A DNA stretch of 6,472 bases from Gammaproteobacteria bacterium (GCA_002401655.1 NVTT01000107.1:1-6472), one strand, 5' to 3'; counted from the stretch's first letter, positions 1 through 4,400 are shown. Numbers and translations: made by a program. The notes: generated from the sequence alone by a model not told the origin.

Positions 1-56
1 TGATTCGCCAATTACTTGATGAATACGTTTCACATCAACAAAGTATTAACCAATAA
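1..56 (+). CDS. C-terminal tail of a preceding cassette gene (partial)
   Basis: An open frame enters from the left edge and reads IRQLLDEYVSHQQSINQ before a TAA at 54-56. The other two + frames close at 1-3 and 17-19. The stop falls just inside the first attC site, as do the stops of two other cassette genes here (455-457 and 2176-2178). That placement makes this the likeliest end of the previous cassette's gene. The product cannot be identified from 17 residues. The alternative is that the true gene ends at 3 or 19 and this frame is fortuitous. Confidence 0.4.
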   Translation, partial: IRQLLDEYVSHQQSINQ

Positions 57-101
57 AGGCAAGCGATGCTGAACAACGCACACCTGCTTTTGGCGTTAAG
101 A
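44..101 (+). repeat. attC site 1 (integron cassette recombination site)
   Basis: The site starts with inverse core TATTAAC (44-50) and ends with core GTTAAGA (95-101). The outer arms pair: TTAACCAATAAAGGC on the left matches the complement of GCTTTTGGCGTTAA on the right, with small bulges, as expected of a folded attC bottom strand. At 58 bp it is the shortest complete site here. It separates the preceding cassette from the secreted-protein cassette. Confidence 0.75.
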
Positions 102-106
102 CTACT

Positions 107-457
107 ATGAAAACATTCGCACTATTACTTATGATTTTACCTTCCTTAGTTGGAGCAGCAGATATTTGTATTGATTGGGAGAATAATACCGAACCAGAAA
201 TTAAAATCTCCGAAGCTGACTTAACAAAGGAAGCTGCTTATAAAGCACAAAAAGCAATCGGAGAGCTTATTGAAAGTGGCAAGTTCGAATGGTATCAGCC
301 CAAAAACCTACAAAAAATTATTTACGGATATCTGCTAAAAAAACGAGCATTAAATGCAATCGAACTACGTGGGAATAAAGAGATTAAGTCTCTACATGAT
401 GTAAAGAGATTTTGCCATTTTATAATAGAGGATGCTTTTTACTATGGTCGGTCTTAA
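107..457 (+). CDS. small secreted protein of unknown function, integron cassette
   Basis: This 116-residue product starts with a signal peptide: K2, a hydrophobic stretch (ALLLMILPSLV, residues 5-15) and a likely signal peptidase I site after GAA (residues 16-18). The mature protein would be about 98 residues, charged and mostly helical, with two cysteines (C21 and C103) that could form one disulfide after export. I do not recognise a domain. Small exported proteins with a cysteine pair include many immunity and inhibitor proteins, but no motif here supports such a call. The ATG lies only 5 nt after the upstream attC core site and has no good Shine-Dalgarno sequence, so expression probably depends on an outside promoter. 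The stop TAA lies within the next attC. Confidence 0.8.
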   Translation: MKTFALLLMILPSLVGAADICIDWENNTEPEIKISEADLTKEAAYKAQKAIGELIESGKFEWYQPKNLQKIIYGYLLKKRALNAIELRGNKEIKSLHDVKRFCHFIIEDAFYYGRS

Positions 458-520
458 CCAATCGCGGCATTCGACAAAAAACAGCGCTACGCAATTTTGC
501 GACTGCGCTTGGCGTTAGAA
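452..520 (+). repeat. attC site 2
   Basis: Inverse core TCTTAAC (452-458) contains the stop codon of the secreted-protein gene, and core GTTAGAA is at 514-520. The left arm TAACCAATCGCGGCA pairs with the complement of TGCGCTTGGCGTTA on the right. The site is 69 bp. It closes the secreted-protein cassette and opens the VapBC cassette. Confidence 0.8.
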
Positions 521-523
521 GGC

Positions 524-552
524 TTGACAGATTTAATCGATAGAGATATGGT
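524..552 (+). promoter_or_regulatory. promoter of the vapBC-type cassette
   Basis: A perfect -35 TTGACA (524-529) is followed after 17 bp by a weaker -10 TATGGT (547-552). It begins four bases after the attC core, so the cassette carries its own promoter, as is usual for toxin-antitoxin cassettes. Predicted transcription would start near 559, giving a leader of about 28 nt that includes AAGG (577-580) ahead of the antitoxin ATG. Confidence 0.6.
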
Positions 553-575
553 ATTACAATCCACCTATCGATAAA
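533..575. promoter_or_regulatory. paired inverted-repeat operator over the vapBC promoter
   Basis: TTAATCGATAG (533-543) and CTATCGATAAA (565-575) form an 11-bp inverted repeat with one mismatch and a perfect 8-bp core. The half-site centres are 32 bp apart, about three helical turns, and they bracket the -10 box. AbrB-type antitoxins bind paired palindromes over their own promoters, alone or with the toxin. That this repeat is the VapBC operator is inference from its position. Confidence 0.5.
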
Positions 576-586
576 CAAGGCTTATT

Positions 587-793
587 ATGACAGCTGTCAC
601 TGTTTCACCAAAATTTCAAGTTGTAATCCCTAAAGATGTTCGTGAATCTATGGGAATTTTCTCTGGGCAAAAAATTCAAATGCTTACATTTCGTAATCGA
701 ATTGAATTGATACCAATCAAGCCTATCAAACAAATGAAAGGATTTCTCAAGGGTATTAATACAAACATTAAGAGAGAAAAAGATCGACTATGA
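587..793 (+). CDS. vapB: AbrB/MazE-fold antitoxin (VapB family)
   Basis: This 68-residue product has an N-terminal SpoVT-AbrB DNA-binding domain. Residues 1-45 show the family pattern TVSPKFQVVIPKDVRESMGI, then a G-Q-K loop and the strand RIELIPI. The C-terminal tail (about 46-68: KQMKGFLKGINTN, then basic residues) is the part expected to wrap around and block the toxin. Members of this family neutralise a PIN-domain RNase and repress their own operon as dimers. AAGG at 577-580 sits 6 nt before the ATG. The stop overlaps the toxin start (ATGA, 790-793), indicating translational coupling. The family assignment is firm; the partner is inferred from the overlap. Confidence 0.9.
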   Translation: MTAVTVSPKFQVVIPKDVRESMGIFSGQKIQMLTFRNRIELIPIKPIKQMKGFLKGINTNIKREKDRL

Positions 794-1161
794 ATGTTAT
801 AGATTCTTCTGCGTGGCTTTCTTATTTTGCCGGAGACAAAAACTCCTCTTCATTTTCCAAGCCCATAGAATCTCTTGATTTATTACTTGTTCCAAGCATT
901 GTTGTTACAGAGGTTTTTAAACATGTACTTCGACTTAAAGGTGAAGAGCTTGCACTAGAAGTTATTGCACACATAACTCAAGGGAAGGTCATCTCACTCG
1001 ATTCACAATTAGCAATAGATGCAGGAAGTTACGGTGTTCTACACAAGTTGCCTTTGGCTGACAGCATAATCTATGCTACCACTATGAAATATGATGCCAC
1101 TTTATGGACACAAGATAGTGATTTTAAAGGACTTCCTAACGTAAAGTTCTATGCCAAGTAA
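790..1161 (+). CDS. vapC: PIN-domain ribonuclease toxin (VapC family)
   Basis: This 123-residue product has normal VapC length. PIN-domain acidic residues stand in the expected places: D5 in MNVIDSSAWL, E41 in VVTEVFK, D91 in PLADSIIYAT, and D109 in LWTQDSDF, with D111 close by. These coordinate Mg2+ for single-strand RNA cleavage; known VapC toxins cut tRNAs or rRNA. All catalytic positions are intact, so the toxin is probably active when free. Its start overlaps the antitoxin stop in ATGA, which keeps toxin synthesis tied to antitoxin synthesis. The specific RNA target cannot be read from sequence. Confidence 0.92.
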   Translation: MNVIDSSAWLSYFAGDKNSSSFSKPIESLDLLLVPSIVVTEVFKHVLRLKGEELALEVIAHITQGKVISLDSQLAIDAGSYGVLHKLPLADSIIYATTMKYDATLWTQDSDFKGLPNVKFYAK

Positions 1162-1167
1162 TACGCC

Positions 1168-1239
1168 ATCTAACCAATGCGTGAAGTGGATAGCTTTTCC
1201 GTTGCACTTCAAAACTACAATTTACACAAAGCGTTAGAC
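1168..1239 (+). repeat. attC site 3
   Basis: This site has the best core sequences in the window: inverse core ATCTAAC (1168-1174) and core GTTAGAC (1233-1239) both match the RYYYAAC/GTTRRRY consensus. An inner stem GAAGTG (1183-1188) / CACTTC (1205-1210) is visible. The site is 72 bp. It starts 7 bp after the toxin stop and separates the VapBC cassette from the single-span membrane-protein cassette. Confidence 0.85.
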
Positions 1240-1271
1240 AGCTAAAATTAATAATAGGAACCAGTTTGTTT

Positions 1272-1772
1272 ATGAAAAAAATTTCTCCTAAGCTATTTGT
1301 AGAAGCAATTGGTCTCATCTGTATTATTGGGTCTTTAATCTTTGTAGGCCTAGAACAAAGACAAAATACAATTGCTATACGAGCCGCTACTAATTCCTCT
1401 TTTGCAACTGGCTTCCAAGACTTAAATCTTGTAGTTGCATCAAGCCCATCTCTTGCAAAAGCACTAGCCAAATTGGGTGGAAATCCAGATGACATTTCTC
1501 AAGAAGATAGAATTCAAGTTCTTGGACTTTATCGAGCGCTTTTCCATATTTGGTCCAATGCTCATAGGCAATACCTAAATGGCACTTTAGACCCAGCTTT
1601 ATACGATGGTGTGACTCAGGAAATTTCGACGTATGCCAAGAAAACACCTGGTACTGAAGTACTTGATGCTAACCGCCGACATCTAGCCATAAAATGGGCC
1701 TGGGAAAGCGAAAAATTCATTTACAACCCTGAGTTTCAACAGTTAATGGATAGTATTTTAAGCAATGAATAA
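1272..1772 (+). CDS. single-span membrane-anchored protein of unknown function, integron cassette
   Basis: Counting from the ATG at 1272 the product is 166 residues. An N-terminal membrane span (about residues 9-26, VEAIGLICIIGSLIFVGL) is followed by a soluble mostly helical part with the join LEQRQNTIAIRAATNS. This layout (short basic N-terminus, one span, then a G-L-x-x-R-Q-N motif and a tryptophan-rich helical tail) recalls a widespread family of uncharacterised proteobacterial proteins, but I know no assigned function. A TTG two codons earlier (1266) is an alternative start: AGGAA at 1256-1260 sits 5 nt from the TTG and 11 nt from the ATG. Orientation matches the other cassettes, and the gene is followed closely by an attC. 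Confidence 0.8.
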   Translation: MKKISPKLFVEAIGLICIIGSLIFVGLEQRQNTIAIRAATNSSFATGFQDLNLVVASSPSLAKALAKLGGNPDDISQEDRIQVLGLYRALFHIWSNAHRQYLNGTLDPALYDGVTQEISTYAKKTPGTEVLDANRRHLAIKWAWESEKFIYNPEFQQLMDSILSNE

Positions 1773-1791
1773 CGGCTCTAGTGAAGTCGCT

Positions 1792-1866
1792 GTCTAACCA
1801 GGCGCAGCACTCGAAAAATTACTCGCGGTGATCTAGCACCACTTTCGTCAACTTAAAACATTATAC
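1792..1866 (+). repeat. attC site 4 with a degenerate core site
   Basis: Inverse core GTCTAAC (1792-1798) is perfect, but the expected 3' core appears as ATTATAC (1860-1866), lacking the G of GTT. The stretch TTTCGTCAACTTAAAA (1843-1858), which precedes it, is 15/16 identical to the equivalent part of attC site 5, and this is how the right end was placed. The site is 75 bp. With the crossover dinucleotide altered, this junction may recombine poorly. Confidence 0.6.
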
Positions 1867-1878
1867 AAAGAGGCAATC

Positions 1879-2178
1879 ATGGAATTAGACATTGATACCA
1901 AAGAAAAAGCTGACGCATATTTCGATATGAAAAACGCCGAAAGAATCGGTGAACTCGAAGCTAAAATTAAAAAATTAAATCCTAATAGAATTGTCAGTTT
2001 TATAGTGATTTTTTCTTTTATAGTATTAAGTAGATATTGGGAAGTTTTGCAACAGCCTATTTCAGTGGTATATGCTTTTATAGGCATTGCTATTACCATT
2101 TCAGCACAAGAATTAGCATCTTCAAAACGAACTCAATATTTTCTTGAACTAATAGAGTTAAAAACTAAAAATGTTTAA
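1879..2178 (+). CDS. small two-span membrane protein of unknown function, integron cassette
   Basis: This 99-residue product begins with a charged, coiled-coil-like N-terminus (residues 5-34, rich in K, E, D and A). Two hydrophobic helices follow (about 38-52, IVSFIVIFSFIVLSR; and 61-76, ISVVYAFIGIAITISA), then a short helical tail. Both ends would lie on the same side of the inner membrane. No family is recognised; small two-span proteins like this are common in integron cassettes. AAAGAGG (1867-1873) gives a strong ribosome-binding site 5 nt from the ATG, immediately after attC4. The stop lies inside the next attC inverse core. No promoter is evident. Confidence 0.8.
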   Translation: MELDIDTKEKADAYFDMKNAERIGELEAKIKKLNPNRIVSFIVIFSFIVLSRYWEVLQQPISVVYAFIGIAITISAQELASSKRTQYFLELIELKTKNV

Positions 2179-2256
2179 CCAAATAAAGGTTGCCGAAAGC
2201 AACGCTTAACTCTTCCGTCGTTAATCGTTATTTTCGTCAACTGAAAAACGTTAATT
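2173..2256 (+). repeat. attC site 5
   Basis: Inverse core GTTTAAC (2173-2179) contains the stop codon of the two-span protein, and core GTTAATT is at 2250-2256. The left arm GGTTGCCGAAA pairs with the complement of TTTCGTCAACT on the right (9 of 11 positions), which supports an 84-bp site. An inner hairpin GTTGC-CGAAA-GCAAC is also present. A second core-like GTTAATC at 2220-2226 would give a 54-bp site, but the arms pair less well. Confidence 0.7.
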
Positions 2257-2273
2257 GCCTTCTACCATCATAT

Positions 2274-2301
2274 TTGACTATAACTACATTGTAGGTATAA
2301 T
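2274..2301 (+). promoter_or_regulatory. promoter of the first brnTA cassette
   Basis: The -35 is TTGACT (2274-2279), the spacer is 16 bp, and the -10 is a consensus TATAAT (2296-2301). The toxin ATG begins 6 nt after the -10, so transcription is predicted to start at or within a base or two of the ATG. No Shine-Dalgarno sequence is present, so the toxin mRNA is probably leaderless. Confidence 0.7.
2279..2299. promoter_or_regulatory. operator palindrome in the first brnTA promoter
   Basis: A 21-bp palindrome, TATA-A-CTACA-T-TGTAG-G-TATA, fills the spacer and overlaps both the -35 and the -10. Only one pair mismatches around the central base. BrnA antitoxins dimerise and repress their own promoters, alone and in complex with BrnT, so this is the likely autoregulatory site. 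The core TACATTGTA is the reverse complement of the core in the second brnTA promoter. Confidence 0.6.
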
Positions 2302-2307
2302 CTAATT

Positions 2308-2601
2308 ATGAATGATTTATCCTTTGAATGGAACAATGAAAAAAATGCTTTGAATGAGAAGAAGCATGGAATTTCCTTCGATGAGGCTAAAACGGTATTT
2401 ACAGATCAGTTTGCCCGATTAATTCATGATCCTGATCATTCAGATGAAGAAGACAGATTTATTCTTCTTGGCACAAGCATCCATTCGCGTTTGTTAGTTG
2501 TTTGCCACTGCATTAGAAATAATGATTCAATTCGTATAATTTCAGCTCGAAAAGCAGATAAGCAAGAACGCAATATTTATGAGGGTTATCGACATGCGTA
2601 A
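2308..2601 (+). CDS. brnT: BrnT family ribonuclease toxin (copy 1)
   Basis: This 97-residue product matches the BrnT toxin family throughout. It has the N-terminal FEWNNEKNALNEKKHGISF block (residues 6-24), DEAKTVF (25-31), LLVVCHC (62-68) and the C-terminal RIISARKA (76-83) followed by KQERNIYEG. BrnT is a RelE/ParE-fold RNase that inhibits translation and is neutralised by BrnA in a 2:2 complex. The first nine residues precede the family's FEW region, so the ATG at 2308 fits. The 3' end overlaps the antitoxin start by 8 bp (2594-2601). All family blocks are present, so the toxin looks intact. Confidence 0.92.
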   Translation: MNDLSFEWNNEKNALNEKKHGISFDEAKTVFTDQFARLIHDPDHSDEEDRFILLGTSIHSRLLVVCHCIRNNDSIRIISARKADKQERNIYEGYRHA

Positions 2602-2803
2602 AAGTTATGATTTTTCTAATTCTGTTTCAAATCCTTATGCTCAAAAGCTTAAGAAGCAAATTACGATTCGTTTAGATGAAGATACCATTAAATATTTTAA
2701 GAATATGGCTGAAGATAAAGGGCTTCCTTATCAAGGCCTCATCAATTTATATCTTCGAGATTGTGCTCAATCTCATCGAGATTTGAAGCTTCAATGGCAA
2801 TAA
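2594..2803 (+). CDS. brnA: BrnA family antitoxin (copy 1)
   Basis: This 69-residue product shows the BrnA pattern: an N-terminal NPYAQKLKK segment, the strand-helix ITIRLDEDTIKYFKNMA (ribbon-helix-helix-like DNA-binding part), and the C-terminal PYQGLINLYLRDC helix. The ATG at 2594 was chosen over one at 2579 because it aligns with the start of the second copy and has GAGG (2581-2584) 9 nt upstream. The earlier start would add five residues. The start lies inside the toxin gene, so translation is coupled. The protein should bind and silence BrnT and repress the palindrome at 2279-2299. Confidence 0.9.
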   Translation: MRKSYDFSNSVSNPYAQKLKKQITIRLDEDTIKYFKNMAEDKGLPYQGLINLYLRDCAQSHRDLKLQWQ

Positions 2804-2810
2804 TTACAGC

Positions 2811-2884
2811 TATTAACCAAACGTTGTTGCAGATTGTTAACAGTCGCTTCACGCATTATTTTCGCCAGCCACAAGACGTTAGAT
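2811..2884 (+). repeat. attC site 6
   Basis: Inverse core is TATTAAC (2811-2817) and core is GTTAGAT (2878-2884); the site is 74 bp. Its right part aligns with that of attC5 (TTATTTTCG, then CA, then ACGTTA), showing these sites are related. It separates the two BrnTA cassettes. They are therefore independent cassettes and not a simple tandem gene duplication. Confidence 0.75.
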
Positions 2885-2898
2885 CTTCAAAAATCAAC

Positions 2899-2926
2899 TA
2901 GACATTCCCAATTATGTACATACAAT
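2899..2926 (+). promoter_or_regulatory. promoter of the second brnTA cassette
   Basis: The -35 is TAGACA (2899-2904), the spacer is 16 bp, and the -10 is TACAAT (2921-2926); each differs from consensus at one base. The toxin GTG follows 6 nt after the -10, exactly the geometry of the first brnTA promoter. No Shine-Dalgarno sequence is present, so this mRNA is also predicted to be leaderless or nearly so. Confidence 0.6.
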
Positions 2927-2932
2927 GTATGT
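2918..2932. promoter_or_regulatory. operator palindrome in the second brnTA promoter
   Basis: ACATACA-A-TGTATGT is a perfect 15-bp palindrome around one central base. It covers the -10 box and the transcription start. The core TACAATGTA is the reverse complement of the core in the first brnTA operator. Its centre lies 8 bp before the toxin start, against 19 bp in the first cassette, a shift of 11 bp. It is the likely BrnA binding site. Confidence 0.6.
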
Positions 2933-3190
2933 GTGACTACATTTGAGTGGAACAATCAAAAAGGCAATGCCAATAAAAAGAAGCATGGTGTTAGCTTTGA
3001 AGAAGCAAAGTCTGTATTTTACGATGATTTTGCCATTCAATTTTTTGATACTGAAAACTCAGACGATGAAGAACCGTTTCTCATGCTGGGGAAGTGTCAT
3101 TTATCAAGGCTTTTGCTGGTGTGTCATTGTGAAAAAAATGAAGGTGAAACAGTTCGGATAATTTCGGCGCGTAAAGCCACAGCAAAATAA
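2933..3190 (+). CDS. brnT: BrnT family toxin (copy 2), C-terminally shortened
   Basis: From the GTG at 2933 the product is 85 residues: TTFEWNNQKGNANKKKHGVSF, EEAKSVF, LLLVCHC and RIISARKA, all BrnT family blocks. A longer open frame reaches back to 2834 but would run through attC6 and the promoter, so it is rejected. The protein ends at RKATAK, whereas copy 1 continues KQERNIYEG. Just past the TAA (3188-3190) the same frame reads RKLYKGDS and stops in TAATG at the antitoxin start. The TAA therefore stands exactly where copy 1 has E (GAA). This looks like a nonsense mutation that removed a nine-residue tail. Whether the shortened toxin is active is unknown. Confidence 0.85.
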   Translation: MTTFEWNNQKGNANKKKHGVSFEEAKSVFYDDFAIQFFDTENSDDEEPFLMLGKCHLSRLLLVCHCEKNEGETVRIISARKATAK

Positions 3191-3216
3191 CGTAAACTCT
3201 ATAAAGGTGATTCATA

Positions 3217-3432
3217 ATGAAAGCAGAATATGATTTATCAAAAATGAAATCCCGTAAGAACCCTTACGCATCTAAACTAAAGAAACCAGTTACTATGCGC
3301 TTAGGAGAAGACGTTATTGTTTATTTTAAGAGCATGGCCGAAGATTCAAGTGTGCCTTATCAAAGTTTAATTAACTTATATCTTCGTGACTGTATTTCTC
3401 AACGTCGCAAAGTTGATATCAGTTGGCAATAA
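3217..3432 (+). CDS. brnA: BrnA family antitoxin (copy 2)
   Basis: This 71-residue product is clearly paralogous to copy 1. It shares YD-S at the N-terminus, NPYA-KLKK, T-RL-ED-I-YFK-MAED, and PYQ-LINLYLRDC near the C-terminus, ending in WQ. It should bind BrnT and repress the palindrome at 2918-2932. AAGGTGA (3204-3210) gives a good ribosome-binding site 6 nt before the ATG. The gap of 26 bp to the shortened toxin gene becomes a 1-bp TAATG overlap if the toxin frame is read through its TAA. The antitoxin itself looks complete. Confidence 0.9.
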   Translation: MKAEYDLSKMKSRKNPYASKLKKPVTMRLGEDVIVYFKSMAEDSSVPYQSLINLYLRDCISQRRKVDISWQ

Positions 3433-3435
3433 ATG

Positions 3436-3463
3436 CTCTAACCAATCAAGGTTGCCGAGGCAA
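3436..3463 (+). repeat. attC site 7, 5' half only; right end of the cassette array
   Basis: Inverse core CTCTAAC (3436-3442), then CAATCAAGGTTGCCGAGGCA, matches the left half of attC5 (AAGGTTGCCGA is shared). The matching right arm and a clear core site do not follow. The nearest core-like string, GTTCGGA (3507-3513), has the wrong bases and poor arm pairing. I therefore read it as a broken site marking the array's end. Confidence 0.6.
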
Positions 3464-3471
3464 AAAAATAG

Positions 3472-3500
3472 TGACATATCGGGAGTGTCCATATATGTCA
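3472..3500. repeat. 8-bp perfect inverted repeat at the array border
   Basis: TGACATAT (3472-3479) and ATATGTCA (3493-3500) are perfect inverted repeats separated by 13 bp. They lie directly after the point where attC7 breaks off. The repeat could be the scar of an insertion, an operator, or a weak hairpin. Nothing in the sequence decides between these. Confidence 0.4.
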
Positions 3501-3596
3501 GTATCTGTTCGGATTATCAATAACTCTTCAGTAACTGATTTTGGAGGCTATAGTTTTATTATCATCTCTAAACTAGTAGAACTTAAACGACCTTAA
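3495..3596 (+). CDS. possible 33-codon ORF
   Basis: An ATG at 3495 opens a frame reading MSVSVRIINNSSVTDFG and so on to a TAA at 3594-3596, 33 residues in all. GGGAG (3481-3485) lies 9 nt upstream and could serve as a ribosome-binding site. The composition (hydrophobic FIIISKLVEL near the end) is protein-like, but a frame this short is expected by chance. It may be a remnant of a longer cassette gene. The rest of the 236-bp gap (3433-3668) shows no promoter I can defend. Confidence 0.2.
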   Translation: MSVSVRIINNSSVTDFGGYSFIIISKLVELKRP

Positions 3597-3668
3597 TTCC
3601 ATGTGAACAATATTAATTTTAAAAGACACCTACTGACTAGTCGGTTTATTTATATAGGTTTTAATTAG

Positions 3669-4400
3669 ATGATTTATACAATTATTTTATTTGCATTTAT
3701 TTTATTTGCTACTCAAATCACTCATGCTAAATTAAAAAAAGGATATGAAGCATCGGAAGGTAACTATCGTTATCATAAGTTGTTAATTTTCATTTCTTTT
3801 TTTTTACTTTTGACTTATTTAGCAATTATCGCATTGGTAATTAATTCAACAGTAAATATTCCATCGGTTGGTAATCTAAACATCTTTGCATTTTTATTAG
3901 TTATCCCTGCGTTCATTTATCAACTCTATTTTTTGGCTTATCGCTTTGCGAAAAACAGATTCCCAAAATCAAAATGGCTACATCGATTTTCAATCATAGT
4001 ATTGGGCATTATTTTATCGGCAGTCACCTCTAAATATTTACATAAATACGCCATGCATCTGTTTTCTGAAAATAGAATCGTACTTGTTGAAACAATCGCT
4101 GCGTCACTCCCATCTCCCTGTGACGCTTTAAATTTTTACCAAGATGAAAATGAAATCACTAAGATATTTAATAAAGCGAAGGAGTTATATTTTAATAAAC
4201 AATTTTTTATCATCACATTCAATGGCGGCTCAATTGATATAGATGGAAGTACTATTTTCTATCGTTCAGATATGGGACGATGGAATATTTTTCATAATGA
4301 CAACTCCACCAAACAGAAACTTTTGCAAGACTTAACAAATGGTCTTTCACGATGTGTATACCCATCCCACCTCAAGATGCAGGTTTCAGTGTTCAGCTAG
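3669..4400 (+). CDS. four-span membrane protein of unknown function with an element-derived C-terminus
   Basis: This 243-residue product has four hydrophobic segments (about 3-19, 38-59, 70-91 and 107-121), then a soluble domain of about 120 residues containing C151 and FFIITFNGGSIDIDGSTIFY. No family is recognised. The first segment could also be a signal anchor. Only a weak AGG lies 10 nt before the ATG and no clear promoter is seen. The last 14 codons and the TAG lie inside the palindromic element starting at 4355, so the present C-terminus (VYPSHLKMQVSVFS) is encoded by inserted DNA. If the element were absent, the frame would read RCEIVF and stop at 4654-4656. The gene has no attC after it, so it is either outside the array or a last cassette that lost its site. 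Confidence 0.75.
   Translation: MIYTIILFAFILFATQITHAKLKKGYEASEGNYRYHKLLIFISFFLLLTYLAIIALVINSTVNIPSVGNLNIFAFLLVIPAFIYQLYFLAYRFAKNRFPKSKWLHRFSIIVLGIILSAVTSKYLHKYAMHLFSENRIVLVETIAASLPSPCDALNFYQDENEITKIFNKAKELYFNKQFFIITFNGGSIDIDGSTIFYRSDMGRWNIFHNDNSTKQKLLQDLTNGLSRCVYPSHLKMQVSVFS

Noticed and set aside
1136..1495. Minus-strand ORF of 119 codons
   Set aside because: It overlaps attC3 and the single-span membrane-protein gene on the opposite strand. Its product has no family features and it runs against the uniform + orientation of the cassettes.
1390..1647. Minus-strand ORF of 85 codons
   Set aside because: It lies entirely antisense to the 1272-1772 gene, which has a membrane span, a ribosome-binding site and a following attC.
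1848..2099. Minus-strand ORF of 83 codons
   Set aside because: It is antisense to the two-span protein gene, and its hydrophobicity mirrors that gene's membrane segments.
2220..2226. GTTAATC as the right end of a 54-bp attC5
   Set aside because: The arm pairing is weaker than for the 84-bp version ending at 2256, whose right half is also shared with attC4 and attC6. It remains a possible alternative.
2834..2932. Upstream extension of the second BrnT reading frame
   Set aside because: The extension would translate through attC6, the promoter and the operator. The BrnT family starts at the TTFEWNN region, which fits the GTG at 2933.
2943..3161. Alternative-frame + ORF of 72 codons
   Set aside because: It overlaps the brnT copy 2 frame, which has clear family motifs. 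This frame has none.
1..3470. Regularly spaced repeats as a CRISPR array
   Set aside because: The repeated elements are 58-84 bp, divergent, unevenly spaced and separated by genes. Their core sequences identify them as attC sites.
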